A DNA stretch of 50,368 bases from Candidatus Moraniibacteriota bacterium. Lineage in GTDB: Bacteria; Patescibacteriota; Minisyncoccia; Moranbacterales; GCA-2747515. A model generated the notes under the pieces. The model saw only the letters and a program-made list of their open reading frames with translations. It did no database searches and was not told where the DNA came from. Below, piece by piece: positions 37,544 to 46,429 of this stretch. Where the stretch lies: assembly GCA_002747515.1 (NCBI GenBank), contig PDPP01000016.1:1-50368 (forward strand), read 5' to 3'. Numbering within the stretch: position 1 is the stretch's first letter; each line of letters begins with the position of its first letter. A program made the position numbers and the translations under genes.

Positions 37544-38053
37544 ATGAGAAAAGATGTCTATAAAGGAAAGTATATAACATGTTCTATTGAAGATATTGAT
37601 GGACATCTTTATGAGCGTGTCACTTTATGTTCTGGTGTGCGCGTGCTTCCCGTACAAGATGATGGAAAAATATTGTTTATTCAGGAGTATCGTCAGCACG
37701 AGAAAAAATCACGTTTGAAGTTGATTGGTGGGTGGATTGATAAAAATAATATGACAGCGCTTCAGGTTGCACAAGAGGAATTGCGAGAAGAAGTGTCGAT
37801 GAAAGCAAAGACATGGTCATTATTTTATACAAATGATACAAAAAATTGCACAATCGAAGAACATGTGGATTATTTTATTGCACGAGATATTCAAAGAGTG
37901 TCACAACAGAAAAATCCTGATAATGATATTGTTGAGAGTGTAGTTTATTTGGATCAAAGGGATGTGTTGAAAAAATTAGAACAAAAGGAATTATTGTGGG
38001 ATAAAGATATGATGGTTGTTTTGATGTTTTTTAATTTTAAAAAACAAGTATAG
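37544..38053 (+). CDS. NUDIX hydrolase
   Basis: VLPVQDDGKILFIQEYR; GGWIDKNNMTALQVAQEELREEV Nudix-like box. Confidence 0.7.
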   Translation: MRKDVYKGKYITCSIEDIDGHLYERVTLCSGVRVLPVQDDGKILFIQEYRQHEKKSRLKLIGGWIDKNNMTALQVAQEELREEVSMKAKTWSLFYTNDTKNCTIEEHVDYFIARDIQRVSQQKNPDNDIVESVVYLDQRDVLKKLEQKELLWDKDMMVVLMFFNFKKQV

Positions 38054-38075
38054 TAAATAACTAAAATTTTTTATT

Positions 38076-38432
38076 ATGAAAAAAGTGATGATTTTTGGCA
38101 AATTTAATGAGATAGAAAAACGACATCATGATTTATTTCAGGCTGCTTTAGATCATGGTGATAGTGTGATTGTTGTATTATCTCGTGATGATTGTGTTGT
38201 GGATATGAGTGAGGGAAGTTTAACTGAAAATGAATTAAAGCGTTTTACCGCGCTTATGGCTATTGATGTAATTGATGATATTGTTTTAGCACATGGTAAC
38301 CATATTGATATTGTTCGTACACATCGTCCACACACTGTACTTATAGGAGCACATCAAACAGATCTTGCAAATATATTGTATGATGTGACAGATGAATTAC
38401 ATGATTGTAATTGTTTTATTGTGCGCGTGTAA
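38076..38432 (+). CDS. cytidylyltransferase-like small protein
   Basis: VMIFGKFNEIEKRHHDLFQAALDHGDSVIVVLSRD resembles the nucleotidyltransferase fold start, with altered HxGH motif. Confidence 0.5.
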   Translation: MKKVMIFGKFNEIEKRHHDLFQAALDHGDSVIVVLSRDDCVVDMSEGSLTENELKRFTALMAIDVIDDIVLAHGNHIDIVRTHRPHTVLIGAHQTDLANILYDVTDELHDCNCFIVRV

Positions 38433-38465
38433 AAAAAGTAAAAATAATTTGATAGATGATAAAGT

Positions 38466-39428
38466 ATGATTATTGATGATGTGACAATTGAAGTAAAAGC
38501 AGGACATGGCGGAAGTGGTGTGGTACGGTGGGCACGGGCAAAGTTTGATCAAGGGCCAACTGGTGGTAATGGTGGCAAAGGTGGTGACGTAATTTTGGAA
38601 GGTGTTTCTGATTTGGGGGCACTAAGACCTTTTCGCACAAAGAAAAATGTAAAAGCAGGTGCTGGTAAAGATGGAGAGCAAAATATACGTAGCGGTAAAG
38701 ATGGAGAAGATATTGTGGTGCCAGTGCCAGTTGGTACGGTGGCACATGACATCACACATGATAAAACATACGATATTGTTGATATTGGTCAGAGAGTTGT
38801 TGTTGCGCGTGGTGGCAATGGTGGTTTTGGGAATTATCATTTTCGCTCTAGCAGAAATACATCACCAGAACGTGCAAATGAGGGGAAACCTGGTGACAAA
38901 ATTTCTTTGCGATTAGAATTAAAGATGATTGCGGATGTCGGATTTGTAGGATATCCAAATGTGGGTAAATCAAGTCTTTTAAACGAGTTAACCAGTGCGT
39001 CAAGCAAGGTGGCAAATTATCAATTTACCACATTGGAACCGCATCTTGGTGTGTATTATGATTTGATTCTTGCTGATATCCCAGGACTTATTGGCGGTGC
39101 AGCAGAGGGGAAAGGGCTTGGGCATAAATTTCTCCGACATATTGAACGTACAGAAAATCTCTTTCATTTTGTTGCAGCTGACAGTAAAGACCCTGTTGCA
39201 GATTATCGTGCTGTACGTGCAGAATTGGAAGCATTTAATGCAGATTTGATAAAGAAAAATGAGTGGATTGTTGTGAGTAAGATTGATGAAAAAACAGAAG
39301 AAGAGGTTGCACAGATTGTAAAAGATTTACAAAAAGAAAATTCACAAATAGTGACATTATCAATTTTAGATGAAGCTATGATGGAAGATGTAAAAAACGT
39401 ATTACACACTATTCAAAATACAAAGTAA
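38466..39428 (+). CDS. obg: GTPase Obg/CgtA
   Basis: Gly-rich Obg domain GGNGGKGGDVI; GFVGYPNVGKSSLLNELT; DIPGLIGGAAEGKGLGHKFLRHIERT. Confidence 0.97.
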   Translation: MIIDDVTIEVKAGHGGSGVVRWARAKFDQGPTGGNGGKGGDVILEGVSDLGALRPFRTKKNVKAGAGKDGEQNIRSGKDGEDIVVPVPVGTVAHDITHDKTYDIVDIGQRVVVARGGNGGFGNYHFRSSRNTSPERANEGKPGDKISLRLELKMIADVGFVGYPNVGKSSLLNELTSASSKVANYQFTTLEPHLGVYYDLILADIPGLIGGAAEGKGLGHKFLRHIERTENLFHFVAADSKDPVADYRAVRAELEAFNADLIKKNEWIVVSKIDEKTEEEVAQIVKDLQKENSQIVTLSILDEAMMEDVKNVLHTIQNTK

Positions 39429-39457
39429 TGTGCCATTTTTATTAAATCAAAACTATT

Positions 39458-40624
39458 ATGAAAAAAATTATTATTATAAGTATTTTTATTGCAGGTATTA
39501 TTTTTGTGGGTAATTTTATTTTTTTTCATATTTCAATACAAAAGAGCAATAAAAATATTGCAGAAAATTTTGCAGAAGCAAAAAAAATATATGATGCAAT
39601 TCCTGTGTGGCATAAAAAGATTAAAACAGATCAAATACTAAAAATCGGAATCATCACAGACACACATGTGCGACCAAATCGTATTAATAAAAATGATGGA
39701 TTGGAAAAAAAAGAATCACCGCGATATCTGAAAGAAAAATATACTCGACCATTGAGAAATTTTGTTGCACAGATGAATACTTTTCAGCCAGAATATGTGA
39801 TCCATGGTGGTGATATTGTGGAAGGCACAGGGGATCCTGATTGGTTGTGTTTTATGGGTATTGATTTCGTAGATCAAGAATTGCAAAAAATACATGTGCC
39901 AATCTATTATGTTCTTGGTAATCATGAATTGCGGTGTATCACTAAAGCACAATTTCGTGAAAAAATTGGCATAAAAGATCAAAAACAAGTAATCGATACA
40001 GGTGATTATCGTTTTGTAATTATTGATGGAAATTTTCATCCAGAGGGAGATCCTGAGCCAGGGCCAACAGGACATCGATATATACCAGGATTTGTGCAAA
40101 AAGAAGATTTAGAATGGCTCAAGGAACAATTGAGTACAGAAAAACGGACATTTGTATTTATACATCAAGGACCGTTTCTTGACAGCACAGTTGGTGATGA
40201 GGGGAAGAAAAAACAATCAATTGGAAATGCACAAGAATTGCGTGATATTTTAGACGAGTATCGCGTTGATGGTATTTTCAATGGACACATGGAGGCACGT
40301 CGTTATGAAAAAACGCGGTTTACAGAGTATTATTCTTTTACAGGCACAAAAAAAAGTAAAGCATATCCAGAATCATATTATGAACTGACAATTACAGGAG
40401 GTGATCCTGATGTGACGATGTATTATGTGCCACAAGGCACAACTAATATTAAGCGTGTTGATTTTGAAAGCTGTGAAAATGATGTGATATATACAAATGA
40501 TTCAAAAAAGGAAAGTATGAATAGTGTGGGGAAAAATGATTCCAAGGGTTTTAAACAAAATATAATTGTTGAAGTTGTCAAAACTCTGGCAAAAGAAGGT
40601 TCTGGGTTAGCAGAGAAATTCTGA
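39458..40624 (+). CDS. calcineurin-like metallophosphoesterase; 3' end appears frameshifted
   Basis: IGIITDTHV; VIHGGDIVEG; YYVLGNHE; FNGHMEA metallophosphoesterase motifs; ends ...KEGSGLAEKF*. Confidence 0.75.
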   Translation: MKKIIIISIFIAGIIFVGNFIFFHISIQKSNKNIAENFAEAKKIYDAIPVWHKKIKTDQILKIGIITDTHVRPNRINKNDGLEKKESPRYLKEKYTRPLRNFVAQMNTFQPEYVIHGGDIVEGTGDPDWLCFMGIDFVDQELQKIHVPIYYVLGNHELRCITKAQFREKIGIKDQKQVIDTGDYRFVIIDGNFHPEGDPEPGPTGHRYIPGFVQKEDLEWLKEQLSTEKRTFVFIHQGPFLDSTVGDEGKKKQSIGNAQELRDILDEYRVDGIFNGHMEARRYEKTRFTEYYSFTGTKKSKAYPESYYELTITGGDPDVTMYYVPQGTTNIKRVDFESCENDVIYTNDSKKESMNSVGKNDSKGFKQNIIVEVVKTLAKEGSGLAEKF

Positions 40625-41126
40625 ATGGGTCGCTGTTGATGATAGCGGATATATTGTAAAAGGTAATAAAAAAGTTTATGAAAACGGTAAGGATTTAGAA
40701 GGGCTTGCGTGGTGTAATGATAAATATTATGTGGCCATAGAACGTAATGGTTCAATTGCTATTTTAGATGAGAATTTTAAAGATGTAGGAAATATACCAT
40801 TTAAACTTGGTAGAGGAAATACTGGTACAGAGGGTATTGCATGTTCGCCAAATGGCTTATATGTTACGGAGCAAGGCGGTAATACTGTGTATGAAATTAA
40901 TTTTCAAGGTACTTTATTGGATACATTTTCTGTTACACATGAAGATTTGTCTGGTGCAGATTATTCCGAAGGTTTTTTATATGTTCTTTCAGATAAAGAT
41001 GATGTAATTATGAAAATCAGAGATAAAAAAGTGATTGATGAAATAAATATTAATCAGAAAGGTGAATGGGAAGGCATTAAAGTTATGAATGAAAAGATTT
41101 ATATTATTGAGGATGACGAAAGCTAG
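40611..41126 (+). pseudogene. SdiA-regulated-like (beta-propeller type) 3' part, out of frame with 39458..40624
   Basis: frame has no ATG start before 40731; NSEWVAVDDSGYIVK...GKDLEGLAWCNDKYYVAIERNG continues the SGLA motif of the upstream frame. Confidence 0.6.
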
Positions 41127-41161
41127 GAATATATGATATATACAAAAAAATAAGAAATTAT

Positions 41162-41725
41162 ATGAAAAAACGGTGTGAATGGGTGAGTGATGATCCGCTG
41201 TATATACAGTATCATGACCATGAGTGGGGTGTGCCAGTACATGATGATCAAAAATTATTTGAAATGCTTGTGTTGGAGTGCGCGCAAGCGGGTCTTTCAT
41301 GGATTACTATTTTACATAAACGTGAAGGATATAAAAAATGTTTTAAAAATTTTGTTGTGGAGAATGTCGCAATGATGACAGATAAAGAATTGAATCTCAT
41401 TTTAAAAGATGCTGCAATTGTGCGCAATACATTGAAAGTGTATAGCGTACGACAAAATGCACAATCTGTCATAAATATTCAAAAAGAATATGAGAGTTTT
41501 GATGCATATCTCTGGGCGTTTGTAGAAAATACACCAATGCAAAATACATGGAAAAATTTTTCTGATGTACCAAAAAGCACAAAATTATCTGAAACAATTT
41601 CAAAGGATTTGAAAAAACATGGATGTACGTTTGTTGGTCCGACAGTTATCTATGCATATATGCAAGCAATTGGTATGGTTAATGATCATACAACTGATTG
41701 TTTTCGGTGGAAAGAATTGCACTAA
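41162..41725 (+). CDS. tag: DNA-3-methyladenine glycosylase I
   Basis: CEWVSDDPLYIQYHDHEWGVPVHDDQKLFEMLVLECAQAGLSWITIL. Confidence 0.95.
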   Translation: MKKRCEWVSDDPLYIQYHDHEWGVPVHDDQKLFEMLVLECAQAGLSWITILHKREGYKKCFKNFVVENVAMMTDKELNLILKDAAIVRNTLKVYSVRQNAQSVINIQKEYESFDAYLWAFVENTPMQNTWKNFSDVPKSTKLSETISKDLKKHGCTFVGPTVIYAYMQAIGMVNDHTTDCFRWKELH

Positions 41726-41798
41726 TTGGATGTGTGTGGTGGCGTAGAATGATGTTTTGCCATATAATAAAAATAGTTAAATATTAGCAGATACGCTC

Positions 41799-42848
41799 AT
41801 GGGAGAATTTATATGGAATGTGATTTTTTGGGGATTTATATATGTATTTATCGTGCGACCGATTGCACAGAGATATGTACAAATGAATCCAAACGCGTCA
41901 CATTTTGTGTACATACTTGCTGATCCAGTAAAAGAGTTAAAAAAGTACACAAGTGCACAATTTGGCTTACAACCAAAAACAGCATCATATACGCAAACAC
42001 GTAACAACTTATCAAGTAATTTTATGAACAATATGAATGGAAAAATTTTATGGATTGTCGGAGGTGTGTTACTCATCATTTTTTTAATGAATGCCATTGT
42101 AGTGATACCAGCAGGATCGACTGGTGTGCGTACGCTTTTTGGAAAAGTGAAGGACAAAGAAATTTCATCAGGATTGCATATTATCAACCCACTTGAGCAT
42201 ATTGAACGTATGACGATTCGTACAGAAGAGTATACGATGAGTGTGATGCAAGGTGAAGGGCAGCGTGTTGGAGCGGATCAGATTGCAGCGCTGACAAATG
42301 AGGGATTATCGATTGATCTTGATATTACGGTATTTTATCATTTGCAAGAAGATCGAGCATCAGATGTGTATAAAGATTTAGGTGTAAATTTCCAAGAAAA
42401 AATTATCCGTCCAGAAATTCGTAGTGCAATACGTGAAGTGATTGCGCACTATAATGCAAAGGATGTATATAGTGAAAAACGTGCAGAAGTATCATCTGAA
42501 ATTCAAAAACGGATGATAGAAACAATTGAACCACGAGGAATTGGTATTGAGCAGGTGCTTCTCAGAAATGTGACGCTTCCACCAAAGCTTTCAGCAAGTA
42601 TTCAAGAGAAATTACAGGCAGAGCAAGAATCACAACGATATGAATTTGTGTTAGAGAAAGAAAAAAAGGAAGCAGAACGCAAACGTGTAGAAGCAGAAGG
42701 ACAGCGTGATGCACAAGCAATTATTAACGAATCATTGACACCAAAATATCTTGAATATCTTTATATCAAAGAGCTCAAAGATCGTGCAGGTACAATTTAT
42801 GTGCCAGTAGGTAATGATGGACTACCGTTGTTTAAGAGCGTAGAATAG
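41799..42848 (+). CDS. SPFH/prohibitin-family membrane protein
   Basis: VVIPAGSTGVRTLFGKVKDKEISSGLHIINPLEHIERM; long coiled C-terminus rich in EAE(R/G)Q. Confidence 0.88.
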   Translation: MGEFIWNVIFWGFIYVFIVRPIAQRYVQMNPNASHFVYILADPVKELKKYTSAQFGLQPKTASYTQTRNNLSSNFMNNMNGKILWIVGGVLLIIFLMNAIVVIPAGSTGVRTLFGKVKDKEISSGLHIINPLEHIERMTIRTEEYTMSVMQGEGQRVGADQIAALTNEGLSIDLDITVFYHLQEDRASDVYKDLGVNFQEKIIRPEIRSAIREVIAHYNAKDVYSEKRAEVSSEIQKRMIETIEPRGIGIEQVLLRNVTLPPKLSASIQEKLQAEQESQRYEFVLEKEKKEAERKRVEAEGQRDAQAIINESLTPKYLEYLYIKELKDRAGTIYVPVGNDGLPLFKSVE

Positions 42849-42875
42849 TAAAAGTGAAGTTTCACAAAGCTTATA

Positions 42876-42974
42876 AAATTATTGCATGAAAATTGAAACA
42901 GTGTTAAATCTCTTTCGTGAATAATTTTAAAAACTGTCATATTTAATATATATAGTTTTTACATGCAATAATTT
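42876..42974. repeat. MITE-like element with 13-bp perfect inverted ends
   Basis: aaattattgcatg (42876-42888) ... catgcaataattt (42962-42974). Confidence 0.5.
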
Positions 42975-43101
42975 CTTGAATCCAGCGCACGACCTATTGA
43001 CAAAATGATGATAATTAGTTACCATCTTTATCACATGCCTAGGAATCTGTGAGAGTACATGCTCATGTGATTTTTAATATCTATATTGAAATACATAAAT
43101 T

Positions 43102-43455
43102 ATGTTAGTTATACGATTTAGTCGTGTAGGACGGCACAATCATGCACAGTACCGTATCGTGGTACAAGAAAAGTTAAAAGCACCAACAGGAAAGCATGTA
43201 GCGATTGTAGGAAGTTATGATCCACATCTCAAGCAAGTTGTGCTTAAAGAAGATGAAATCAAAAAATACTTAGAAAATGGTGCACAACCATCTGATAGTG
43301 TTTATAATCTTTTGGTAGCAAATGGTGTAATTAAGGGCACAAAACGTGTAGTGAAAATTCCTGCTAAGAAAATTGAAGAAAAAGAAGAAAATGCTGAAGT
43401 AACTAAAGAGGAAAAGACAGAAAAAGTTGCCGAAGAAACAAAAGAAGAAAAATAA
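43102..43455 (+). CDS. rpsP: 30S ribosomal protein S16 with acidic/Lys-rich tail
   Basis: MLVIRFSRVGRHNHAQYRIVVQEKLKAPTGKHVAIVGSYDPH. Confidence 0.95.
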   Translation: MLVIRFSRVGRHNHAQYRIVVQEKLKAPTGKHVAIVGSYDPHLKQVVLKEDEIKKYLENGAQPSDSVYNLLVANGVIKGTKRVVKIPAKKIEEKEENAEVTKEEKTEKVAEETKEEK

Positions 43456-43457
43456 TA

Positions 43458-43486
43458 TTGACAGTTTTTCACATGTGCGGTAGTAT
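43458..43486 (+). promoter_or_regulatory. promoter TTGACA-17-TAGTAT upstream of rplJ leader
   Basis: ttgaca 43458-43463, 17 nt, tagtat 43481-43486. Confidence 0.7.
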
Positions 43487-43492
43487 ATGTGG

Positions 43493-43663
43493 AGTTTACA
43501 AAAGAAAACTAAATCCGCAGAACCAAGGCGTTGAGTAAGTCCTTGTGAGGAAACAGGAGAAAAATCATTGTGATGTGTTAATGATAATGATTTTTATGTT
43601 AAATTCTGCGAATGTGATTTTGTGGGATTTTTTAGTTTATAAAAGATTTAATTTACAAAAACT
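43493..43663 (+). promoter_or_regulatory. structured 5' leader of rplJ-rplL (L10-leader-like)
   Basis: long-range CGCAGAA/TTCTGCG pairing; CAAGG..CCTTG; AAAATCATT/AATGATTTTT hairpin; upstream of rplJ. Confidence 0.55.
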
Positions 43664-44182
43664 ATGCTTACACGACAACAAAAAGAAGAAATTGTTGCAA
43701 AGCTATCTGATGAGGTTAAGAAATCTCCTGCGTGTGTACTTGCGGACTTCAAAGGCCTTAGTGCAAATGATATGGTAGAGCTTAAACGCAAGTTGAGAGA
43801 ATCTGGATCAACATTTCAGGTAATCAAAAAGAAGTTGCTCGCAATTGCTCTCAAAAACAATGATATTGAGATTGATCCAAAAGAATATGAGGGACAAATT
43901 GCAGTGAGTATTTCCAGTGATGAAGTAACAAGTGCAAAGATTATTCACGAAACAGCAAAGGCAAATGAAAATGTAAAAATTGTAGGTGGCGTGTTGGGAG
44001 AGAAGTTGATGAGCGTAGAAGAAGTGCAGGCACTTGCGAAACTTCCATCAACTGATGAACTTCGTGCACGTTTGGTAGGACAGTTACAAGCACCAATCTC
44101 AGGATTTGTGAATACATTGGTTGGTGTGCCACGTACATTTGTACAAGTACTGCATGCGGTAAAGGAGGAAAAAGAAGTGTAA
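43664..44182 (+). CDS. rplJ: 50S ribosomal protein L10
   Basis: VLADFKGLSANDMVELKRKLRESGSTFQVIKKKLL. Confidence 0.95.
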   Translation: MLTRQQKEEIVAKLSDEVKKSPACVLADFKGLSANDMVELKRKLRESGSTFQVIKKKLLAIALKNNDIEIDPKEYEGQIAVSISSDEVTSAKIIHETAKANENVKIVGGVLGEKLMSVEEVQALAKLPSTDELRARLVGQLQAPISGFVNTLVGVPRTFVQVLHAVKEEKEV

Positions 44183-44237
44183 TTTTTTTCATGTAATTTA
44201 TTTTTTAAATTAATTTTAATAAGTGTAATATAATTTT

Positions 44238-44669
44238 ATGGCAGAAGAAAAAAAGACAGAGGAGACTACTGAAGAAACAAAAGCAGTAGAGGTTCCTAAA
44301 AAGTTTGAAAAAATCGTAAAAGAGATTGAAGAAATGAGTGTTCTCGATCTCGCAGAATTAATCACAGTACTTGAGGACAAATTTGGTGTATCAGCTGCTG
44401 CTCCTGTAGCAATGGCAGTGCCAGGCGCTGCTGGTGGTGAAGAAGCTGCAGAAGAAAAATCAGATTTTGATGTTGAGTTAACAACAGCAGGTGATTCAAA
44501 AATTAATGTAATCAAAGCTGTACGTGAAATTACAGGTCAAGGTCTCAAAGAAGCGAAAGACATGGTAGATGGTGCACCTGTTGTAATCAAAGAGGCAGTG
44601 AAAAAAGAAGAAGCTGAAGAAATTAAAGGGAAAATTGAAGAAGCTGGTGGCACAATTACTCTCAAATAA
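44238..44669 (+). CDS. rplL: 50S ribosomal protein L7/L12
   Basis: [47 protein letters not shown]. Confidence 0.97.
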   Translation: MAEEKKTEETTEETKAVEVPKKFEKIVKEIEEMSVLDLAELITVLEDKFGVSAAAPVAMAVPGAAGGEEAAEEKSDFDVELTTAGDSKINVIKAVREITGQGLKEAKDMVDGAPVVIKEAVKKEEAEEIKGKIEEAGGTITLK

Positions 44670-44696
44670 ATATTACAAACATTCTGTAATTTGTAA

Positions 44697-44725
44697 AAAA
44701 CCACTCTATCCAGAGTGGTTTTTTG
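44697..44725 (+). terminator. rho-independent terminator after rplL
   Basis: AAAAACCACTCTatccAGAGTGGTTTTTTG. Confidence 0.9.
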
Positions 44726-44862
44726 TTATATCTAAGGACATTTGTCTCAAAATTAATTATTTATATTTGGTTCATTTTTATCTTTCCATTGTTTAGGGTA
44801 GTTATGTGCTTGAGATCGTGTTTACTTGAAATTTGAAATAATTTTTGATACAATTAGTATGT

Positions 44863-44973
44863 ATGTGGTCAAAGAAACGAAAGAAAACAGTATATATATT
44901 TTGGTTTATTTTTGCAATAATCGTGATTTTTTCGATGATCGGCTTTACACTGATGCCACTAATGTACGTATAA
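44863..44973 (+). CDS. small single-TM protein (36 aa), absent from the ORF track
   Basis: translates as MWSKKRKKTVYIFWFIFAIIVIFSMIGFTLMPLMYV*; basic N-terminus plus one hydrophobic helix; immediately precedes the FtsB/DivIC-like gene. Confidence 0.5.
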   Translation: MWSKKRKKTVYIFWFIFAIIVIFSMIGFTLMPLMYV

Positions 44974-44983
44974 TATATTTTTT

Positions 44984-45361
44984 ATGAGCCAAGGGTTCCG
45001 TACATTTCTCACGATCGTTTTATTTGTAGGGAGTATTGCTATCATTGGAGCAACGCTATTTTTGACTGTGAAAGAAAAAAAGCGTGCACGCGTAATTCAG
45101 GATGAGATCCAAATGCTTGAACAAAAGAAGCGACAATATGAACATGAAAATGTCGCTTTGCAGGATCGCATTGCATATTTACAATCAGAACATTCATATG
45201 AAAAAGAGGCAAAAAAGCTCAATTACAAAAAACCTGGTGAGCATGTTGTGATTGTTCGTCGATCGAAAGAAGAAGGAGAATTACAGGAGAGAGGAGAAGA
45301 AAAATTTGATGTTGGAGAAAAAAAAGAACATTATCAAATTTGGTTAGAGTATTTTTTTTAA
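44984..45361 (+). CDS. septum formation initiator (FtsB/DivIC)-like protein
   Basis: single TM then coiled coil; YLQSEHSYEKEAKKLNYKKPGEHVVIV. Confidence 0.7.
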   Translation: MSQGFRTFLTIVLFVGSIAIIGATLFLTVKEKKRARVIQDEIQMLEQKKRQYEHENVALQDRIAYLQSEHSYEKEAKKLNYKKPGEHVVIVRRSKEEGELQERGEEKFDVGEKKEHYQIWLEYFF

Positions 45362-45374
45362 AATAATATAAAAT

Positions 45375-46418
45375 ATGAATGCAACATATAAAAAAATCCT
45401 TATTATTGGGAGCACAATTCTTGTAGTTATCACTCTTTTCATTCTTGCTGCCACATATGTTTTTCGTGTAGAATCTCCAGTGATTGATTCTGTGCGAAAG
45501 ACGTTACATCTTCCAGCTATTATCGTTGATGGAGTATGGATATCTGTTGCAGAACTTGAAGAAAATACCATGTCAATCAAGCAATTTTATGAAAATCAAG
45601 ATTTTTCTACAATGGGTATTCGTATTGACTTTACGACTGAGGATGGTAAAAAACGTCTCTTAATTCGAGAGCGAAAAATGCTCAATAAACTTATTGAGGA
45701 CATTGCTGTGGAAAAAATTGCAGAGGAGTGGGGGATTACATTAAGTGATGAGGCTGTCAAGGCGGCAATGAATCGTCCGATGGAACAAATGGGAACGCGT
45801 GAACATGTTGAGACAAAATTGAAACATCTCTATGGTTGGTCGCTAGATGATTTTGGTGATAAAGTTGTGCGTGGACAATTATTACGCGAAAAAGTTTCTG
45901 CAAAATTTGAGAAAGAAAATGCTGTGACAGATGATATGCGTACAAAGGTTGAGAAAGTGCAAAAAGAATTGAATGATGGTCGTGTATTTGCTGATGTTGC
46001 GATGAAATATTCAGAAGGTCAGACAGCTGTAGATGGAGGAGTTATGGGATGGTTTAGAGAAGAACAATTACAAGACGAGATTGGGAAAAATATTTCGCAG
46101 ATGAACATTGGAGATATTTCTGATGTTCTTGAAACTCCACTTGGTTTACATATTGTACGAGTAAATGATATTTCAGAAGAAGAAAGCGGAAAGCTTGTGC
46201 ATATCTCGCAGATTATTATAAAGAAAAAAACATTTGCAAGTTTTCTTTCTGATCGCATTATTCAGATGAAAGTGAGTGAATTTTTGCCAACATATGAATG
46301 GGAAACACATACTGGTTTATTTGTTTTTTCAGATCAAAATATGAATGATTTTGAAGAGAAAATGCGTCAAGAAGCTATGGATACACAAAAAGAAATGTTA
46401 AAAAATAATAATATTTGA
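45375..46418 (+). CDS. PpiC-type (parvulin) peptidylprolyl isomerase / SurA-PrsA-like foldase
   Basis: FADVAMKYSEGQTAVDGGVMGWF...LETPLGLHIVRVNDI parvulin motif. Confidence 0.88.
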   Translation: MNATYKKILIIGSTILVVITLFILAATYVFRVESPVIDSVRKTLHLPAIIVDGVWISVAELEENTMSIKQFYENQDFSTMGIRIDFTTEDGKKRLLIRERKMLNKLIEDIAVEKIAEEWGITLSDEAVKAAMNRPMEQMGTREHVETKLKHLYGWSLDDFGDKVVRGQLLREKVSAKFEKENAVTDDMRTKVEKVQKELNDGRVFADVAMKYSEGQTAVDGGVMGWFREEQLQDEIGKNISQMNIGDISDVLETPLGLHIVRVNDISEEESGKLVHISQIIIKKKTFASFLSDRIIQMKVSEFLPTYEWETHTGLFVFSDQNMNDFEEKMRQEAMDTQKEMLKNNNI

Positions 46419-46429
46419 TTATTCTTAAT

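Noticed and set aside
40612-40626. Programmed +1 frameshift at TTC-TGA, similar to prfB
   Set aside because: No SD-like stimulator and poor P-site re-pairing; a one-base indel in the A-run is more parsimonious.
43545-43778. 77-aa ORF spanning the rplJ leader
   Set aside because: Overlaps rplJ out of frame and the structured leader; no family features.
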